Shown here: one piece after another, positions 24,915-39,351 of the stretch
How positions within the stretch are numbered: position 1 is the first letter of the stretch
Layout of the letters: every line of letters begins with the position of its first letter
Source: Apostichopus japonicus
Taxonomy: Eukaryota > Echinodermata > Holothuroidea > Aspidochirotida > Stichopodidae
Direction: 5' to 3'
Length of the DNA: 64,000 nucleotides
Assembly: GCF_037975245.1 (NCBI RefSeq)
Contig: NC_092578.1
Span: 17,799,821 to 17,863,820, forward strand
The notes under the pieces: generated by a model
Told to the model about the DNA's origin: nothing
The model's database searches: none
The model's input: the letters and a program-made list of their open reading frames with translations, nothing else
Program-made: the position numbers and the translations under genes

Positions 24915-27689
24915 CCTATACATGATAGTGTAGGGGACTCCGAAACCCTTATTGTCATAAACTGAAATAACACCCACCCATATCATAATTGTGTTAACTT
25001 GAATGCAGTCAAATTGGGCGTGTTTCTAAAAATAGTATACTGTTTGCAGTATCCAAGTTTGTTTTTGAAAATCCATTTTACTATATTACGTATAGTGCTG
25101 TAATATCTATCAATATGCTTCACAATTTCTACTGATTATGAAAACAGTATAAGTAGCTTAGAAATTCCTTTTTTTGTTCAAATTTACAGAAAAAAAAAGG
25201 AACAATATATTCGATTAAACAAACTACATTGTCGAAACCACAGGAGGGCAGTTCTGAGAATAGACACAATGCTTGGTCACCAGAGCTCGTATTGATCAAA
25301 TATTTGTTATAGACACTTGTTCACAAGTGGTGTTTTGTAAGTATACTATAAATACCCTTTTCATACGATATGCTGTTATTTCTGTAAAAGGGGGCACTAA
25401 GTACTCCTTGGTCTGTATGGATGTGGTATAAAGGGTTATATGAAACTATGCTACTTGCTACTACAAGTGGCACCATTCGTCAGCTTCGAAGGGTATAGGG
25501 GAATCTTAAAGGGGGGGGGGGCTATACTGCCCGCTTGCTCGGATCAATTAGCCGGGGTCGAGAAAAGATGGGGAAAGAATAATGTGTTCTTATTTTTAAT
25601 ACAATTGAATGAAGACTGCTCTAAGGAGGATTTAGTGGCAAAGTTTTCTCACCGGGACCCCACATCCCCCCCCCCCCATGGCCCTGTCTACCACTCCCAC
25701 TACACACAAACATACAGACACTGGGCAAACACCTCGACCGCACTAACATATATAAGACACCATATTAATGGTATGACAATAATTGTACAAGCTAATGTAC
25801 TCTATGGATCGTATATATCCTGTTGTGATCCAATTGTTTAGCAGTCAAAGGAATTAACGAGTGACGCACAACAAGACATACATTACAATTTGTTTACTCT
25901 TATTAACTGCTCACGATCAACCATAAACAATCTATGCAACCATCATGCACTGCTATGCCTATACAACCTTGCCTAATATCAATTACTTTTACCACCTTGA
26001 TTCTCTCTACTTGACCTTCATGTCGAAAGTTCTCTAAATTTCGTATCTTGAGTTTTTCAAAAGATATTGTACTTTCTGATCTTCATAGTTTTGACCTTTT
26101 CACGATTGACAGTTCTCTAGTATAAGTTTACACGACGATGTCTGTATAAGTGATATGTAAATGAAGTTATCGTTAATTTTGAAGAGAACAAACACGGAAT
26201 ATATAGACAGTTGATCATGCAAATTGGGGGGAACCGTAAAGGCAAGAAGGTCAAAGAGAGATTAATGAAGAAGTGATATATCAATGTGTATATCAATTCA
26301 TATATAGTAAACATCAGCACGTGTTCGTCCATCTTGTAAAGATGATTAGTGAAAGGCTGGCAACTATTTGCAGTTTAACATGCAGGCAGTGAAATTTGTA
26401 TTATGCATGGACCGTTCTTAAATCTCCTTCCATGTAAAGTACCAATATGGTAGTTCTCTTAAAAGTATATAATAGTTTCCCCAGAAGTTTTCGAAGACGG
26501 TGATGTACGTATTGGCACCTGGTGACTTAATGCACCCGGATATTTTTCTCCAGACAACCTCAAATCGAAGGTTAGGCCTATCTATATAGGATTTATCTGC
26601 ATTATGTAGAATATATAAACGTTATACTTAATGCAAGTTAGGGGAACCGTTAAGGCAATACTCTGAAAAGAGAGAATAACAAAGTGTAACCATAGGAATA
26701 TCAATTGAATATATAGCGTCACAACCAGAAATCGAAGGCCGTGATGCTTGATTTCACCAATGTGCGCCCCTCCCAAACTTTTTTTTTTCTTAAATAGGGA
26801 CGTATCCATCGCTTTGAGAATCAGATCGACGCACAATGTATGAAATAAAAGCAAACAATTACATTTTTTTCTTTAACACGAATGGCAGTTGGTATCCCGG
26901 TAGCACGCCATTTCCTGTCTGCTAGTCCATACTGATATTACGTTCATTATCCAATCATCTCCGTCATTTAGTTCAATAAGTTCGTTTACCAAATTTAGCG
27001 AGTACGTTAATAACTACATTGCAATATCTTTATTACAAACTAAAACATGGTGTGGATCGTTAAAACGCCTCCAAGGGAAATAAATAATCATCGAATAACT
27101 ACCATAAAACAGTTCATATTCGAATTCGAGCATATTTTAATTGTCTTATTCGCAGACGGCCATGCCTAATGCCTGCTAATATAACCGAATCACACACAGA
27201 GGCAAACTTCGTTTATCGTTAGCCGTACGTACTACGACTTCTTTTCTCCCTGCGGGCTTGTCATTATTTATGGCAATATCTTTTTCATAATCGTGTATAT
27301 ACATGATCATTAATATTATGCTCATAATTTAGAAAATTGTCTCTGGCTCAATTATGTACTATGTATGATATATATATAGCCCTAAGGGTACAAGGTTTTA
27401 CATTAGCTTCCATCCTCAAAGCTGGTTTCCCCTTGTAAACTTTAATTCTCTTTTAGCAATAATACTTCATAACTCTTCTTAGAACTTTTTCTAAGATATA
27501 GTCATATTTTTATTTTTATGGTAACCGTCAAGAGATTTGACCTTCAAAATTTGGTCATTGACTTGCAGCATTTGCTTCTTGGCTGAAACATCCATGCAGA
27601 GAGGCGTTAAATATTCTGAAAATTGACCATGTATGCATTTCGCGATATTGATGAACACGAAACACGCCCTGCCGTTAATATATTTATGT
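24915..27689. other. Intergenic stretch
   Basis: G run at 25511-25520 and C run at 25667-25676. Two weakly similar blocks sharing GGGGAACCGT-AAGGCAA, AAGAGAG and a TATATAG end lie at about 26207-26308 and 26622-26716 and look like an old duplication. The open frame at 25440-25841 starts with ATG but crosses both homopolymer runs and shows no family. Confidence 0.5.
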
Positions 27690-29289
<1,600 letters not shown>

Positions 29290-31113
29290 CACAAAACTAG
29301 TGTTGCGCCGATAATCGTTTTCAATATCGGTATCGGCCGATATTTGCAATATCGGCAGCATATCGGTATCGGTAAAATTTTGCCTAATTGCCGATAACAG
29401 CAAGCCGATATTGAACTTTTTTCACAGCAGAGCTACTTATTTATACTTGCAATGATTTGTTAATCTGCCCAAGACGATCCATTTCTTTAGCGTCAGTTAA
29501 ACTCTTATTCATTTTCGATTAATATCCATGGAAACCTGACCCTCCGTAACCTCTAAAACACGTCTACGGCGCGCGAATATAACCAATGACCTTCGTGAAC
29601 CTTGGCCTACACATAGCATTAGTGCAGCATGTATACACTGTACTGTACTAACCATTCATTTTCTCAAAGGCCTCCGTGAAAACCTTGAACATAATGCATA
29701 ACTGCACTTTTAATTTTCCGCGAACACACTGCCGATTTCCCGCCGGTGTTCGCCCAGCGAACACGCCGAGCACGCGAGCATAAAGGCGTAGTGTCCAGGG
29801 GCCCGCCTTAGGGCCTTGGTGGGGTCATGGGGTAGAACCCCTTGTGGGGATCCTGGGGGATAAAGCCCCGATAAATTGGCTTTTTTTTGCGTGTCTGGCG
29901 ATAAAAAAAAAATCGCAGTTGAGTATGCAAAATAATTTTCTTATTTAAATTGTCACGAAACAGATGAAAATTTTAAAATGACAAGTTAGAGTAGCTATAT
30001 TATGTTATAAAATGAAAAGAGATTTAATCTGTCTTTCAATCTTTAAAAAGTGCAACTTACAAAACTTCCGATATTATGAAACAAACAACGTTCAGCAAAG
30101 CCCTGTCTCTAGACTGCCTAACAATGAATAGCGTGCACAATGCGTACATTTTTACAACTGCGGTGTTTAACCCTATACCCAACTACCGCCATACATGTGC
30201 TGCGAATTTTCCCAGGTACCTTCCCAAACACACTGTAAGCTCATCCCCTGTGTAACACCTGTTTGTTAACATTTTTTGGCAAGTTGCCAGGGAACTTTTC
30301 AGTTACGTGAGATCCGTAACCGCCGAGGTGGTTAGGCTATTTGCTATACAATTAACTATGGTAGGATATTATTTTTTCCATATTTTTGGAAATTCTAGAA
30401 AATACTTTCTTTTTTCCCCGCTTAAAAACAGATGTGGTCTTACGGTATATTCATAAATGGATGCACTAGAGCCTTGTTTACATGACATTAGTTGCATTTA
30501 GTACGATATGCCAGTTTTGCGTGAATTTTTCGAAAGTGTTTTGTTCGATCTTTCGTAATATTTGAAAGGTGTACCACCTTACTTTCCGTACACAATTGGT
30601 CATTTCTCTACTGATTTTCAGTTTTTTTCTTCTCTATACGGTCAAGTGAATAAGTTGTACATTGAGTATAAACTCAATAAATTATCATTTTTACATTGTG
30701 ATCGACAGTTCGTAACCTAATTAAGATGCAATTTTGCAAGCATACGTTAACACTATAGCTACTTGTAAGTCTTTACGATGTTAAGGCTCACATTTACTGC
30801 GTCCATTTTATTATCGCGTCCAGCGCTGCAGTGAAAAAGATTCTGGTTGGATTTCAATTATAATTCTCTTTTTCAAAATCAGGAAAAAAGTCATTCTTTT
30901 CAACTTAGGACAAAAGGAAAACAAAACACCATATTTTGTTGTTTACTTGAAGATTTATTTGTGAATGTATGCATGACTAAAGTACGATTTTGCTTTCATT
31001 TTGTCTGTTAAAAAATATCGGTATCATATCGGTATCGGACCGATATTGGGATGATAATATCGGATATAGGCCAAAACCGATATTGGTGATATCGGCGCAA
31101 CACTACACAAAAC
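29290..31113. mobile_element. Non-autonomous hAT-type DNA transposon with 8-bp target duplication
   Basis: An 8-bp direct repeat CACAAAAC at 29290-29297 and 31106-31113 encloses inverted ends TAGTGTTGCGCCGATA (29298) and TATCGGCGCAACACTA (ends 31105). Both subterminal regions are dense in ATCGGTATCGG/CCGATATT motifs, typical of hAT ends that bind transposase. The 1.8-kb body has no long open frame, so it depends on a transposase elsewhere. A GC-rich block at 29796-29871 (GGGGTCATGGGGTAG, GGGGATCCTGGGGGATAAAG) stands out from the AT-rich interior. Confidence 0.88.
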
Positions 31114-31199
31114 AGAGACTGCGAACTGACTAGAGAAGTAGTCATTGTACTGTACACACACACATACATTAAAATACACTGATAATGGAATTGGAGGGT

Positions 31200-31201
<2 letters not shown>

Positions 31202-31239
<38 letters not shown>
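31202..31239. repeat. (TA)n microsatellite
   Basis: About 38 bases of TA, between the hAT element and a small Penelope-like fragment. Confidence 0.9.
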
Positions 31240-31262
31240 CATTGGGATATAAATGTTTCTAA

Positions 31263-31350
31263 TAACATGTTAATATATTGTGTAAAAGTAAGTGGGCCTG
31301 ACGTTTCGATCCTAGCATGATCTTCTTCAGAACATTAACATGTTAATATA
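31263..31350 (-). mobile_element. Very short Penelope-like fragment with 15-bp direct repeats
   Basis: TAACATGTTAATATA occurs at 31263-31277 and again at 31336-31350, enclosing 58 bases. On the minus strand these read CTGAAGAAGATC, ATGCTAG, GATCGAAACGTCAGGCC: a GATC/GATC stem-loop between CTGAAGA and GAAAC, an arrangement recalling the hammerhead core but without a closable stem III or cleavage triplet. Similar motifs are common in Penelope-like retroelements. The direct repeats look like a target-site duplication around a severely truncated insertion. Confidence 0.5.
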
Positions 31351-32455
31351 GCTTTTTTAAAAAGTCACATTCAAAGACACGTTCGGACACTGAAACAACT
31401 GACCGTGACCATTGTGAGAAAAAAAAAATATCACCCTTGATTAGTTTATAACTTGAAAATGGTCAGGATACCATATCAATTAGACAAAAGTGTGATCCTA
31501 TAAGGCAAGTGTTTCAAGTCATAATGTTTCAGTAATTTGCTCGGTCATACAAATATAATACGAGGTCTCACCAAGGAGTTGGCCACTCTAACAACTCCCA
31601 CTTCTCATCACATGACAGATATTTACTATTAGACATCCGGGGTCCATTAAAACAATACACTCTTGTTTTGACCTTCATGGTAAATGAATATGGTAATAAA
31701 AACATGATTATGTGCCATACGTCATAAACTATGCTGTCGCTGAAATTGTTTAAAGAACAAAACATTACAACAACAAAAAATGAGTCAAAAAGCCATTCGT
31801 GTGATTTTGCTTCGAGAGGGAATGACCACAGCATATAACCTCAAAACTCCCATACGTACTGTACGTGTATGTACCTACTACTTTCTCACAGGAAATTACG
31901 ACTTCCTTCTTTTAAGTATTGTCACTCTAACTTGATATAAATATTACTCCCTCATGCCGTTAGTACTTTATCATTTTTGAAGATTTAGCAATAATCGTTT
32001 CCAGCTGATAAAACGATTACATATTTCCAAAGGCAATGACTTCACCGTGTAATTCTTATCACTTTACCACGTGACGCAATGTTATATTCTTAGTCACCGA
32101 TTGTTTATATCTGTATTTATTTCAGATATAGTCTCACTCACTGTTATGATGGACCTCAGATGTTTTAATAGGAATATCCAGTTACGTTAGAAATAACAAT
32201 AACATGTAACGACATATATGTACACTGGCTTATATCATTTGGGATTTAAGTCAGGGGGGAGGGACGAAGAGTAAAAAGCTGGAATTTGTCAATTGATTTT
32301 GTTGTCAGTCGTGCAAGGCTTTCAAGTAGGGTGAAGATTTTACAAGCATTAAAGCACACAAAAAATTGTCTCTCCCAGGTTGACCCTGCCGTGTAGCACA
32401 TGCGTCGTTGTTATTGTAGTGCACGTGCGACGCTACAATATTGGCATTAATGGCC
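31351..32455. other. Intergenic stretch
   Basis: Contains a degenerate copy of the micro-hairpin at 31572-31599 (CAAGGAGTTGG with AACAACTCCCA). Otherwise nothing is recognised. Confidence 0.5.
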
Positions 32456-32940
32456 AAGTAATGTGGAATGTTACTGTGTAGTAATAATATGTAGTGTGGC
32501 AGTAATGTAGAATATTAGTGTGTAGTAGTAATAATGTGTAGTGTGGTAGTAATGTATAATATTAGTGTGAAGTAGTAATAATATGTAGTGTGGTAGTACT
32601 ATAATATTAGTATGTGGTAGTCATATTACTGTGTGGTAGTAATGTAGAATTAATATTACTGTGTGGTAGTAATGTGGAATATTATTGTGTGGTAGTAATA
32701 ATGTGTAGTGTGGCAGTAATGTAGAATATTAGTGTGTGGTAGTCATATTACTGTGTGACCAGTGGTAATGTGGAATATTACTGTATAGTATTAATAATGT
32801 GTAAGTATACTGTGTAGTCGTAATGTAGAATATTACTGTATAGTAGTTATAATGTGTAGTGTGGTAGTAATGTGGAATATTACTGCGTGGTAGTAATGTA
32901 GAAAATCAATGTGTAGCAGTAGTAGTATTAATGTGTAGTA
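32456..32940. repeat. Degenerate GTAGTAATGTGGAATATTA minisatellite
   Basis: Nearly 500 bases of degenerate tandem units built from TGTGTGGTAGTAATGTAGAA and TATTACTGTGTAGTAATAAT blocks. Unit length varies (roughly 20-45 bases), so the array is old or scrambled by slippage. Confidence 0.85.
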
Positions 32941-35900
32941 GATCTATGTCGTACTTCACAGGTTGTTTAATATTATTAAGCTCTTTAATACTTCACAGCT
33001 CGCATAAAGTAAATTGGCATAACGAAGAATATACTGACAGTAGTATACGGTTCTGTGGAAGGAGGGGGGGGGGGGGGGTGCTGCAGAGGAAATCCTTTGT
33101 CTTCGAAATTAGTTAAATAATGTGTTTTTTTTTGCGTTAATGCCCAAATGATGCAATATATATTCATATATGCCTAATTAGAGATTTTTAGATAATCGAA
33201 TAATGTCCCATGACTGAGAACTAAAACTGTGAATGAGCAGCTTGATGACGTCGAAAAATGGATGAAATGAGAAACGCATGACCCATCTCCTCACGTTATG
33301 GTACACATTTAAAAGTCACCCCCCCCCACCCACCCCAACCCTACTCTGGGAGTGATCATTTCCCCATCCTTAGTTTACGAATTGTGGTCTATAATTTTTT
33401 TCAAAGCTGCAGCCTAAAATGGGGCAACAAACCGGCCTGCACTAACATCAAGAGCAGCACCAGAGAAATTTTTGAGAAAATGGGTACATCAAATCGGTAC
33501 CATATTCCTAAGAAAATATGAAAGGTTATTGCCTATACGTGCACTGTATTGTTAAGGTTACATAGATGGGTCATTTCAGTATGGATGAGCTCAATGAAAT
33601 TATGAACAACATAACAAAGAAGAACAGTAAAAATAAACGGAAGATAGAAAAGGTGATTTTGTTTTGTTCTGATAAAATACGAGGTATACATTAAAGTCAT
33701 CTTCGTGCAGGTTTTGCAAGAACAACTCTGACCTAAATATATAGTTCCACTTCAACGAAAGCAGCACTAATAGGACTGCATAAACAAACAGCTTCCCAGG
33801 TATCACCAATTCATCTTCAATATTTACAGTTTATTCAGTCGAGATCGGATCATGAACATTTCAACCCTAAAAAAATGTAACTCGTTCGTCTAAGTTTATA
33901 TGTCTAGACTATCATTGTTATTATAGCTATGTTTACCAGGAAGCTGTGACGTGTAACCAAACTTGGCCAAATGTTACTTATTGTATATAAGCTTTCTCAA
34001 GTAACACCCAGAATGTAAGAATAACATGCCAACATTAAATAAAGTAAGTTAGCTAACCTAAGTGTGAACAAATTAACTTGCAGTCACAGGATTTAGAAAA
34101 AAAAGGAAGAAACGTTTCTGACACGGCTTAGTATTCATTTAGTAAGTCTCACATTCAATAAAGTGCGGTATGTACGTGTGAAGTTTAGGACATTCACATG
34201 GTCATTAATTGGAAGGAATCAATTCTGACTAAACATGAAAGTGTCATCGTCTCTTAAATGAAGTCCAAACTACCTTCTCAGGCGAACAATGCAATCATCG
34301 AAGAAGCATGTCAACTATTCACAAACAATCATAATTAAAAACCTAATGATGCACTACCCTTACTCCCCCCCCCCGCCCCCACCCCAACCCAAATACACAC
34401 TCACTCACTCTTACCCGTCTTCGTGTCAAGATATAAGACTTGACCTACCTACAAAGTTACCTAAACAGAGGGAAACACAGTTATAAAACATCGGACCTAC
34501 CATGCTACAAGTTATCCCAGAACGATAACTATGACGTAGTAGAGCTATTTCTCGTTCAACAAGCAACTGCCCGAAGTTCGAGCCACAAATGTTAGTCAAT
34601 GTCTTTAAGCTTATGTGCGAAAGGTACGAGATATAACATATCATATCAAGTTCCCCGAGGCTCATTTACTTGTAAATGCTCTTGAACTAGAGTTCCCGAA
34701 AACCCAAAGATAACAACAACAACAAAAGACACACAAACCTTGTCATACCTAAACTTAACAACTTGATCATTTCGAAACAATCACGTGACTATAGTAACAT
34801 AATATACCGTTTACCTCAAGATACATATGTGATAATGTCAGCAACGCTATATGTTGTAATCGTGCCAATGTGGGTGGAGGTGTGTGTTGTGAGCAATCCC
34901 ATTTTGACTTATGAAAACGAATGACTGCAGTTCTCCGAGGAAAATATCATGAGTGTTTAAAGAAGTTCGAAACGAGATTCGAAGTTCGAAAAGGAGCACA
35001 CTTGACGAATTTCGACATGCCGTAAGGGTATACAAAAGTGTATGTAAGTCGAGAGGCCAATCACAGGTAAAACATACTCAGTCTTTAGTGAAGGAGTCAA
35101 TCCTATCTAGAGTATAGGTCCAGTTGTCGTGTCACTTATTGGTTATGGAAGATTGCGAGAACAAGTGTCTGACAATTCCATTGGAGGTATTATATACTCT
35201 TCGATATAACGTCTAGAACGAGATAGCGCGGAGAAGACCTTGAAGAAATTAATCTATGGAAACTGATACTCTTAGCATTGACTTCCTATATCCAAGGCCA
35301 GTGTTTTTGTTTTTTTTTATATATATCCTGTCGATGTTTCAGTCAATGATGTACTCATAACAGGGAAAAGCTGCTCTGGCTACACGAACGAGACAGTTAT
35401 TACAACTGAAGACAAGGAAAGACGTTTTTAATGTTTACATACATTACAATTACTCTCTTCACAATTCATCCAAAGTGCACAATATTATACAAAACTGTTT
35501 TTGATCATGCATCAGTATATGAAACAAAAATGATACGAGTGAAATTATGATGAGTGAGGAAAAATAAGTGTATTAGTCAGTTTCTTCAACATTCGTTATA
35601 GGTTTAAAAACGCATCGTGCTCCAGTATCCCAATGAAATATGGTGAATGCACCTACAATACGAGTCACGTGATCGTTTTCCTTTAATCCTTTAAATTACG
35701 GTTTCTATATTCTAAAAAAACTATTATCAAGACATGATCTTAGGATCATATTATTGACAGAAAAAGATGAAAAACAATCATAGGTGTCATTGAAAAAATT
35801 ATGTTTGTAAATGTTCGACATGACAATTTCCATATGCAATAAATACTTGTCTTGTAAGACGTTCTTATCTGTAAACCTCTTATATATTACATCATTTAAT

Positions 35901-36357
35901 ACTCCAGGTTTATTTTTTGCTGTGTCAAAGAACATTTCTTGTTACATCATTTCTTTACCCATCCCGTTTGTTATCCAAAAACATGAAGTGCATCTCTTTC
36001 GGTAATGAATGACAAAGTAGCAAAGACCTCTTCGCATCTTAATGCAGTTTTGTTTCTTTTCTGCGGTTGGTAGTAATCTATTTGATGGAATGACATGCCT
36101 TTACCTGGGTGCTGGAAACACAGTAACCTTTTTTATCACGATGGACAAGAATATCCTTGTTATCTAGGGTAACAAACTATTAACTACTAATCAATATTTG
36201 ACGCACGGACGGTCTTCTTCGTGAAACAGACACATTTCTGAACTAATATCACTATTCTCAAAGGTGTTTGTCAATATGATGTTGTTGGTTCTATCAGGTG
36301 TAACAGTATTATACTCTGATCTACCTACATCCTAACACGATCAAGAGACGGATTAAT
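32941..36357. other. Intergenic stretch
   Basis: G run at 33062-33079, C runs at 33319-33332 and 34366-34388. No gene is recognised; open frames on both strands are short and without family features. Confidence 0.5.
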
Positions 36358-36725
36358 TTAAAGGCATTGAAGACTCGCCCCAAACCGCGTGGCGCCCTCT
36401 GAAAAAAAGTTAACTATCCGTGCAAGTGAAGTTTTTTCTTGTCGCTACAAAATGCAGACAGTAGTGAAACTTGAAGTTGATACCTTGTTCTCTTTTATCT
36501 GGACCTGAGATGTCCATCGTTGCTATGTACACTGTGCTGTGGGTATTGACCGCAGCTGCATGTATTGACTGTACACTAGTGTCTCATTACCGACGGTAAC
36601 AAGCTGTGTGTGTATTTTCTGGGATTGATGGTGGTGTTTAACACTTCTCTTACACCTCATTCGAAACTAGGTCAGATTACCGGTATCAGACGTTTCTTTG
36701 TGCGCGAGTCTTCACTCCCTTTTAA
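36358..36725 (-). mobile_element. ~370-bp MITE, copy 2 (inverted)
   Basis: Reverse-complement relative of 24539-24914. Ends AAGGCATTGAAGACTCGCCC and GCGCGAGTCTTCACTCCC, flanked by TTAA on both sides. Landmarks include GGACCTGAGATGTCCATCG and GAAACTAGGTCAGATTACCG. Confidence 0.85.
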
Positions 36726-38409
36726 CCAAAAATGCAAACTATAATTTTGTTTCATTTTGAAAGAAAAAAAACATGACAGTACATGAATGACAATTTGAGG
36801 TCACTTATTAACGAATTAACTCCAAACTGCACTTTGCAGCAACTTGTAATATTCATCCCTTAGGCAGATACAGCATTTGTCATGGAAGTTGTTATCAATT
36901 GCGTAAAATGATAAACGTTGGAATATTCCTTTTATCCATGTTTGAAGGTTACATTGTCATGAAGAACAGGAGAAATCAAGAAGTCTCGTTCAAATTTAAG
37001 ATTAAATATTATTTTTTATTTTTTTTTTCAATGTCAAGCTTTCGTCATTTCTTGTAAATTTTTTTAGGTTTCCAATGAGTCGAAGAAGAAAAGTACAACC
37101 TGAACATCAATTGCCAATATGTCATCAACAATTTCCTTAATCCGCTTTCATGCACGCCACTGGTTTCTTTGTAAGCAATACACATTTGAACTTGATATAT
37201 GAGAAAGAATAACAAAGGAAAAATGAATTGCTGTCATCCGTAAAAGTGGCATTATGACATAATGCATTAATAAAATGACAGCCCTCTCGACATGAATTTT
37301 GAATTTTGATATCTCGCAAAAGGAACAACATGTTAGTTAGGGTTTGGAGGGAATTTCCCATCGCCAAGATGCCTATGTAAGATAATATACATGACAGATC
37401 ACATATGGCTTGTGTCTTTTGTAAAGAAATCTGTTTGCGAACGGTTACAAAACTAAGGTTCAAATAATTACGTACTACACAAAACTATCATAGTTCTATG
37501 AATCAGAATGAGTCCATTTAAACTATGACAAAGTTCACATGAGCGATAATTTAGCAAATCTTGAACATAAGAATTTATAACTCTGAAATTCATATGACGT
37601 GTATAGGTAATAAACGTTTTATTTATAATATTTATAGTTTCCGAATCCAAATGTATATTTTGCTTTTTTGATTGTGTAACGTATCGATGTTTTCTGCAAT
37701 TAGACTACATAACTTTATACTCCTGGTTCACATCCTCCCCCCACCCACCCCCCCCCCCACCGCAAGAAGTAGGATGAATTAGCAAAAGTAACAAGACACA
37801 AAGTTGAACGTAAACACTTCCCCCTGTTAATCGGAAAGGTCATATGATATGGAGTTATCTTTCTCTTAGCAAACATGAAACCATTTTATCTTTTTGTGAT
37901 TACACGGTCTGAGTGGGGTTATATGAAATGTTAATAAACATGTAAAACCTCTCACACTGCAGTCATGGAAGTCTTGAGTGAAATATGTTCGAAAATCATA
38001 AAATATCTACAAGAACATGATGGGTTGAACTTTGAGTGTTTACATGGTATCGCAAAAAATGTCATTCCACCGTGAATCAGCCTTGATAAATATGAGTTTC
38101 AAAATGTCATGAGGTAGTCAGTTTACCAGTAAAAACGCAAATGGATGAGAAAAATAATTTACAACATTCAACATCAAGAAGACAAGTACGATAATAGATT
38201 CGTATATGCCACGGTCCATATAGTGTAGTTATTTTAATCGTCACTTTATCGTGTTTTTGCTGTATAGCGTACTACATGAACTTCTAGTTCGGTGGCATAT
38301 GAAACCCGAAATGAATCACTAGATATGATGTTCAGAAACTTGAAACTATGTCCACATTCGCATTTGTGACATTTAGTAGTATGTTGCGGGAATAAACATA
38401 CATATTGCT

Positions 38410-38413
<4 letters not shown>
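36726..38413. other. Intergenic stretch
   Basis: T-rich patch at 37008-37029 and a C-rich run at 37735-37760. Minus-strand open frames at 37137-37650 have no recognisable features. Confidence 0.5.
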
Positions 38414-38465
<52 letters not shown>

Positions 38466-38472
38466 TATATAT
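38414..38472. repeat. (TA)n microsatellite at SINE tail
   Basis: About 58 bases of TA with one AAATA break, immediately at the tail side of the minus-strand SINE that follows; it may be the SINE's own simple-repeat tail. Confidence 0.9.
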
Positions 38473-38725
38473 AATTGAAATCGTAATGAGTTGGAAAATC
38501 CAGAACAGTGATAAAACATCAAGCCTCCACCGGGATTTCGAACCCGGGCCTCCCGCTTTATATGCGTGCACCCTAACCACTACAGGTTATGGACGCTGAT
38601 TGTATGTCAAGAGGTTCGAAACCGGTAAGGTTGTAATTTCACTGTAGGCGTTTGACACCTGTATCAAACAATACAATAGTTCTGTTTTGGTGACATATTT
38701 GCCTGACTCTAGAGATCAAACATAA
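38473..38725 (-). mobile_element. tRNA-derived SINE, copy 2 (minus strand)
   Basis: The tRNA-like block (38523-38596, minus) has GCGTCCATAACCTGTAGTGG, a B-box-like GGGTTCGAAATCC with one extra base, and pairing acceptor arms GCGTCCA/TGGAGGC. The shared region with copy 1 extends from GAGTTGGAAAATCCAGAACA to CTCTAGAGATCAAACAT. As the tRNA block is central, the family may have a second module upstream of its head. Confidence 0.75.
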
Positions 38726-39144
38726 TATATATTATGTGAATAAAAGCCTTTTCAAACCGCCAGCAACCACACTTGTTATGGTTATGGGTAGAGGCTGCAT
38801 TCTAGCTAAGTATATATAATCTCTGAATACACGCACATTGAGACTAATCTAAACATAGGCATGGCTGTTGTAGTCACGTAGTCATCGGTATCTATATATA
38901 GTTTCCCTTTGCAGTAGTGTTACAATGCGTTACATCCCCTCTATGCAACATTTCGCATGTATCAGCGAAAGTGACGAAGCAATTGTTCTTTTGAAGAAGG
39001 AACTTCAGAATACTTTGCTATGTGCGGTATGTGGATTGCAAGGAGCTACCCTTTGTATGAGTATATATGTCTTCAGAAGCTTACGCAGTTATGTGCTTTC
39101 GCTTTCCAACGTGAGTAATCGTTTGATACATGATGTGTAGATTA
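38726..39144. other. Intergenic stretch before micro-hairpins
   Basis: Open frame 38925-39140 starts with ATG (MRYIPSMQHF...), but I recognise no family and see no splice support. Nothing else noted. Confidence 0.4.
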
Positions 39145-39199
39145 GTCAGATCAGGGTGTTTCATCCCACTTTTTGGGATTCCCTGATCAGTGTAGATTA
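39135..39199. mobile_element. 45-bp hairpin flanked by 10-bp direct repeats
   Basis: GTGTAGATTA at 39135-39144 and 39190-39199 flanks a 45-base segment whose ends pair (GATCAGGG at 39149 with CCCTGATC ending 39188) and whose middle pairs again (ATCCCA with TGGGAT). The arrangement resembles a miniature insertion with target-site duplication. Confidence 0.5.
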
Positions 39200-39327
39200 A
39201 AGTGTCACCCCAGGCACGTAGCCAGCTTATGTTTTGGCTGTTTCAGACGATTCAAACTTCAGAGACCCCATCCAAGTTTGATCTAGCCACAGGCCTTGAA
39301 TGCTGACACAGATGATACTTGTGTCTA

Positions 39328-39351
39328 ACCAGGGAGTTGTTACTCCCTGGT
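39328..39351. repeat. Micro-hairpin, CAGGGAGTTGTT family copy 4
   Basis: ACCAGGGAGT, loop TGTT, ACTCCCTGGT: perfect 10-bp arms, flanked on both sides by TCTA. Compared with the copy at 2748, it looks like the same hairpin with the loop-proximal part lost. Confidence 0.75.

Noticed and set aside
25440-25841. 133-codon plus-strand frame with ATG
   Set aside because: It crosses a G run and a C run, which keep it open, and resembles no protein family.
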